DNA of 64,000 nt, from NCBI GenBank assembly GCA_902775975.1, contig CACYOC010000001.1, positions 119,781 through 183,780 of the forward strand, written 5' to 3'. Of this stretch, positions 61,725-64,000 are shown one piece after another. Position numbers and translations under genes: made by a program. The first letter of the stretch is position 1. Every line of letters starts with the position of its first letter. The notes beneath the pieces are model-generated. The model searched no databases and was not told where the DNA came from. It saw only the letters and a program-made list of their open reading frames with translations. Source of the stretch: an uncultured Bacteroidales bacterium. GTDB lineage: Bacteria; Bacteroidota; Bacteroidia; Bacteroidales; Bacteroidaceae.

Positions 61725-61856
61725 CAGAACATCAGTTTTGACTATCCGGGCAGAATCCCGAGGTCGCTGGACTTTTGAAGTTCCACGACAGGAGCAAGAC
61801 AGCACGATAACTACTCCACTTTTAAAACCATCCCACTGAAAAGGGGGTGGTTTTAT
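61725..61856 (+). ncRNA. Candidate small non-coding RNA
   Basis: About 130 bases between a full promoter and a terminator hairpin, with no start codon in an open frame. Local stems: CGGG-CAGAAT-CCCG (61750s) and TGGACTT/AAGTTCCA (about 61768-61786). The 3' end is a strong hairpin, AAAACCATCCC/GGGGTGGTTTT (61824-61854). Free-standing sRNA is the simplest reading; it lies between the restriction genes and a convergent nuclease-like gene. Confidence 0.6.
61824..61856. terminator. Bidirectional terminator shared with the convergent gene
   Basis: AAAACCATCCC, loop, GGGGTGGTTTT. The right arm overlaps the TAA stop of the minus-strand gene, so one hairpin ends both transcripts. Confidence 0.75.
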
Positions 61857-62395
61857 CGTTCATAGAACTTCTTAAACCTGAATAGGAAACCATCTCGCAT
61901 AGCAATTGTACGATCAACTGAAATGTGTTTGCCTCCCTTGAATATCAATATCTCGATAGCATCTTGGTTTATCTCAAAATAACGTTTAATAGCAAAAGCT
62001 AAAGAGCGTGTATTATATTCGACAGTAAGATTTAGTAATATTCGGTTGCATTGGCCTATAGAATCTTCTAAGCTGTTGGCAACAGAAGATTTTCCAAAGA
62101 CAGTCTTCAAATCATAGACTCGATAAACTCCCTTTTTATATAATATAAAGTCTGCTGTCCGGATTTCTTTCGGATTAGGAAGTAAATAGACTTTGTACCC
62201 AATTTCTACCGCTTTCCTTGCTGCTATTAAAAGGTTTTGGTAATCATCACTACCCTCACCGCCCACCGTAAAGATTTCTGGGTCTGTATCAAGCGAATGA
62301 AATTCTTTGCGTAGTGCTATACGCTCAACCTGTCGAGAGAATTCTGCTCCCGAGAGTTCGTGAAGTTTCTTTAGCTCTGTTGTGAAGTCGCTCAT
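61853..62395 (-). CDS. PD-(D/E)xK-like nuclease-fold protein (CdiA-C/toxin-like)
   Basis: 180 residues from ATG 62395. A longer frame exists, but a TATCTTTG -7 box (62405-62412) lies just upstream, so that start is excluded and the mRNA would be nearly leaderless. The pattern EIRTADFILYKKGVYRVYDLKT, with Asp in TADF and D-x-K in DLKT, followed by ILLNLTVEYNTR and EILIFKGGKHISVDRT, resembles the restriction-endonuclease-like toxin domains of CdiA-type proteins and of orphan ORFs on Bacteroidales mobile elements. No signal peptide and no obvious immunity gene. Nuclease activity is an inference from the motif. Confidence 0.6.
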   Translation of the reverse strand: MSDFTTELKKLHELSGAEFSRQVERIALRKEFHSLDTDPEIFTVGGEGSDDYQNLLIAARKAVEIGYKVYLLPNPKEIRTADFILYKKGVYRVYDLKTVFGKSSVANSLEDSIGQCNRILLNLTVEYNTRSLAFAIKRYFEINQDAIEILIFKGGKHISVDRTIAMRDGFLFRFKKFYER

Positions 62396-62404
62396 AACGA
62401 AGTG

Positions 62405-62412
62405 CAAAGATA
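62405..62412 (-). promoter_or_regulatory. -7 promoter element of the nuclease-like gene
   Basis: Minus strand TATCTTTG followed by CA. The predicted start site is within about 5 bases of ATG 62395. Confidence 0.6.
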
Positions 62413-62517
62413 CTACTTTTTCTTTGAAAACGAAACAAAATAGAAGCGAAAATGTTAAATACCATGAAAAGTAATGTAGTCGGATGCTCTTTGACAAAAT
62501 AATAACTTTCTTTTTAT

Positions 62518-62525
62518 TACTTTTG
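62518..62525 (+). promoter_or_regulatory. -7 promoter element of the HARE-HTH gene
   Basis: TACTTTTG followed by C. A TTTG at 62490 lies 24 bp upstream, longer than the usual 20, so only the -7 box is firm. Confidence 0.55.
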
Positions 62526-62550
62526 CACCCAATTTTGAATTAAAGACAGT

Positions 62551-63135
62551 ATGACAATTAAAGAAGCATGCATTAAGGTACTAACCGAATTGGGTGGTAG
62601 AGCCCCCCTGAAAATCATTTGTGTGATGGTACAAGAGACTGTTTCTCTTAAGGGGGCAACTCCTTATAACAGTATATGTACAGAGCTAATCACTCACCCG
62701 AACGATTTTCGCCGAACTCCTGGAAGGAAAGGAGTTTGGGAATTAACATCATATCAGGATGAAGTAACGGAACTAAAACAGACTATCAAGGAGAAAGATG
62801 CTGAAATCTTCGAATTAAAATCCAAGATAGAAATACTGGAGAACAGGCAGACCGTGGAAGAATTTGTTGGGAAGTTGATAAAAGCAACAAAGTCGCTTTT
62901 CAAGATTCATCGAGAACATGCAGATTTCGTAAGACAGGTATTAGAATTTTTAGGATTCACTAAAGAAGCAGAAGAACTCGGAGCTTGGATTGAGTACAAG
63001 GAGAACAGACTTGCTGATGCTGTTGAGAAAATTGCCGAGAGACCTGCACTCAGTGTTGATATTAAGGCTGGAGCCCACGCCCAAATATCGGAACAGGGCA
63101 TTACCAATCAATATCCTTTAATCTCTAACAGATGA
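62551..63135 (+). CDS. HARE-HTH domain protein with coiled coil
   Basis: 194 residues. The N-terminus (about 1-68: MTIKEACIKVLTELGGRAPL, then GATPYNSICTEL, FRRTPGRKGVWEL) follows the HARE-HTH winged-helix pattern seen in proteins linked to DNA modification and restriction. A coiled coil (about 72-100, KQTIKEKDAEIFELKSKIEI) and a helical C-terminal region follow. It sits beside a restriction-modification pair and a nuclease-like gene, consistent with a DNA-recognition role in a defence or mobile island. The next gene starts 4 bp downstream. Confidence 0.65.
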   Translation: MTIKEACIKVLTELGGRAPLKIICVMVQETVSLKGATPYNSICTELITHPNDFRRTPGRKGVWELTSYQDEVTELKQTIKEKDAEIFELKSKIEILENRQTVEEFVGKLIKATKSLFKIHREHADFVRQVLEFLGFTKEAEELGAWIEYKENRLADAVEKIAERPALSVDIKAGAHAQISEQGITNQYPLISNR

Positions 63136-63139
63136 TTAT

Positions 63140-63640
63140 ATGAATATCAAGATAGAACCAGGCTCTAACATTCAGATAACCGACAAACCCATCGTAAATG
63201 TTTTTGGCAATGTTAATATACTAAAGGACTACACTCCTGACTGTCAGACTACCGGCAACTCCGACAATCGCTGCAGGAATAGTTGTGAAGAAGATTGCGG
63301 TGACGGCGTAGAAGATATCGGTCAACGTATCAGGACTTGCATAGATAGACTTATCGAGGAGAAGCTAATTGCCCATTTGTATGACTATACTTGGATATTG
63401 GAGGTGATGAATCAAACAGACGGTTTGCCTCATTTTAATACCCCTCAGTCGTTTATCATTTACATGAAAGACCTGGGCATTGAGAAAATGCCCAGCGATT
63501 CTACCATCAATAAGAAGCAGAATGTGTTTAGTGGAACTTTCCCTGACTGGAAGTTTACTAATTGTGACACGACCGAGGCCAACCGGCGTATCAATGTAGC
63601 TAAACGCTTCTTGAATATTTATCGGAAATTGACATCGTAA
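63140..63640 (+). CDS. Hypothetical protein of unknown function
   Basis: 166 residues, not recognised. Residues 1-30 are beta-like (MNIKIEPGSNIQITDKPIVN), then a Cys/Asp-rich loop (CRNSCEEDCGDG), then a helical C-terminal half (about 55-166). No signal peptide or membrane helix. It is cotranscribed with the HARE-HTH gene (4-bp gap). A terminator lies about 70 bp downstream. Confidence 0.6.
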   Translation: MNIKIEPGSNIQITDKPIVNVFGNVNILKDYTPDCQTTGNSDNRCRNSCEEDCGDGVEDIGQRIRTCIDRLIEEKLIAHLYDYTWILEVMNQTDGLPHFNTPQSFIIYMKDLGIEKMPSDSTINKKQNVFSGTFPDWKFTNCDTTEANRRINVAKRFLNIYRKLTS

Positions 63641-63708
63641 GGGTAGTCTGACAGCAGGCTTTTTCCGGAAATCGTTCCGAGTTTTATTCCTCCGTTCGGA
63701 GTTTCTTT

Positions 63709-63746
63709 CCCGACGCACTTTTTTAAGTGTGTCGGGATTTTTTTTG
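63709..63746 (+). terminator. Rho-independent terminator
   Basis: CCCGACGCACTT, TTTT, AAGTGTGTCGGG: a 12-bp stem with one G:T pair, followed by eight T. It ends the HARE-HTH unit. Confidence 0.88.
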
Positions 63747-63814
63747 TGCCTAATTTTGCTTTCGGATTCTTGGCCGAGATCATCCGAAAACATTGTTTCA
63801 CTAAAATTTATCTT

Positions 63815-64000
63815 ATGGCAAGAAGAAGAAAGAAGAGGAAGCTTATTGTTTCCAACGAAAGGAAGCTGCTGCTGCGATGGACGATGCAGCTGGCACACAC
63901 GATTCAAGAGAAGGAGGGTTTGACGTTGTCGCAAAGCATGCGGCTGGCATCGCTGACCTGCAAACTGCTGCAGGGGCTTGGCAAGGGGGTCTGCTGCTTC
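63815..64000 (+). CDS. Hypothetical protein, 3' end outside window
   Basis: Open from ATG 63815 to the window end (62 codons). It starts MARRRKKRKLIVSNERKLLL, very basic, then an amphipathic helix region (RWTMQLAHTIQEKEGLTLSQ). TAATTTTG at 63751-63758, a full -7 box, lies about 60 bp upstream. Not recognised; a small basic protein of mobile-element type is possible. Confidence 0.6.
   Translation, partial: MARRRKKRKLIVSNERKLLLRWTMQLAHTIQEKEGLTLSQSMRLASLTCKLLQGLGKGVCCF

Overview
The window looks like chromosomal DNA from a Bacteroidales bacterium, most likely a gut or rumen Prevotella-type member of Prevotellaceae. Reasons: a SusC/SusD pair, lipoproteins that start with short Lys/Arg-rich signal peptides, promoters of the Bacteroidota type (TTTG, about 20 bp, TAnnTTTG), an EF-G2 paralogue, BspA-type leucine-rich repeats, and several secreted proteins ending in one conserved C-terminal tag. 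No rRNA, tRNA, CRISPR array or transposase was seen.

Layout. 1-14 kb: surface and secreted proteins, with a SusC/SusD pair followed by a zinc-metallopeptidase lipoprotein and a DUF4302 lipoprotein (probably a peptide/protein uptake locus), then tagged secreted proteins. 14-18 kb (minus strand): small HTH regulator, PafA-like phosphatase and EF-G2, the last two separated by one base. 18-24 kb: HemW, then a corrinoid methyl-transfer cluster (a UroD/homocysteine methyltransferase/B12-domain fusion, a MetH-activation-like protein and a second UroD methyltransferase). 24-33 kb: glycan degradation (beta-helix GH141-like protein, GH31, sodium:sugar symporter, GH127, Gfo/Idh oxidoreductase) without SusC/D. 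33-38.6 kb: BspA/dockerin-type surface protein behind a long structured leader, and a second GH141-like protein. 38.7-44.6 kb: a three-gene candidate conflict/immune operon (SIR2-TIR, membrane STAND NTPase, membrane FGE-like protein lacking the catalytic cysteines). 44.7-48.4 kb: GH78 rhamnosidase, LMW phosphatase, alanine dehydrogenase. 48.6-56.3 kb (minus strand): frameshifted subtilase, S37/S28-like and S41 peptidase lipoproteins, a beta-barrel protein, and a TTD14-like ATPase. 56.3-64 kb: a restriction-modification-like pair behind a structured leader, a candidate ncRNA, a PD-(D/E)xK-like protein, a HARE-HTH protein and small unknowns.

The most unusual feature of the window is its repeat content. 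At least two palindrome families (a GC-rich one of about 35 bp, and a 21-23 bp hairpin with a GTTCACC-like loop) and several simple-sequence families occur in intergenic DNA and also, in frame, inside conserved enzymes (hemW, the methyltransferase fusion, GH31, GH78, GH141-like). Unrelated secreted genes share near-identical 5' leaders and signal-peptide DNA. Two leaders, at 33.2 and 56.5 kb, fold into nested hairpins with matching junction lengths and may be one undescribed RNA class. All functional calls come from reading the translated sequence and recalling families; no database search was run.
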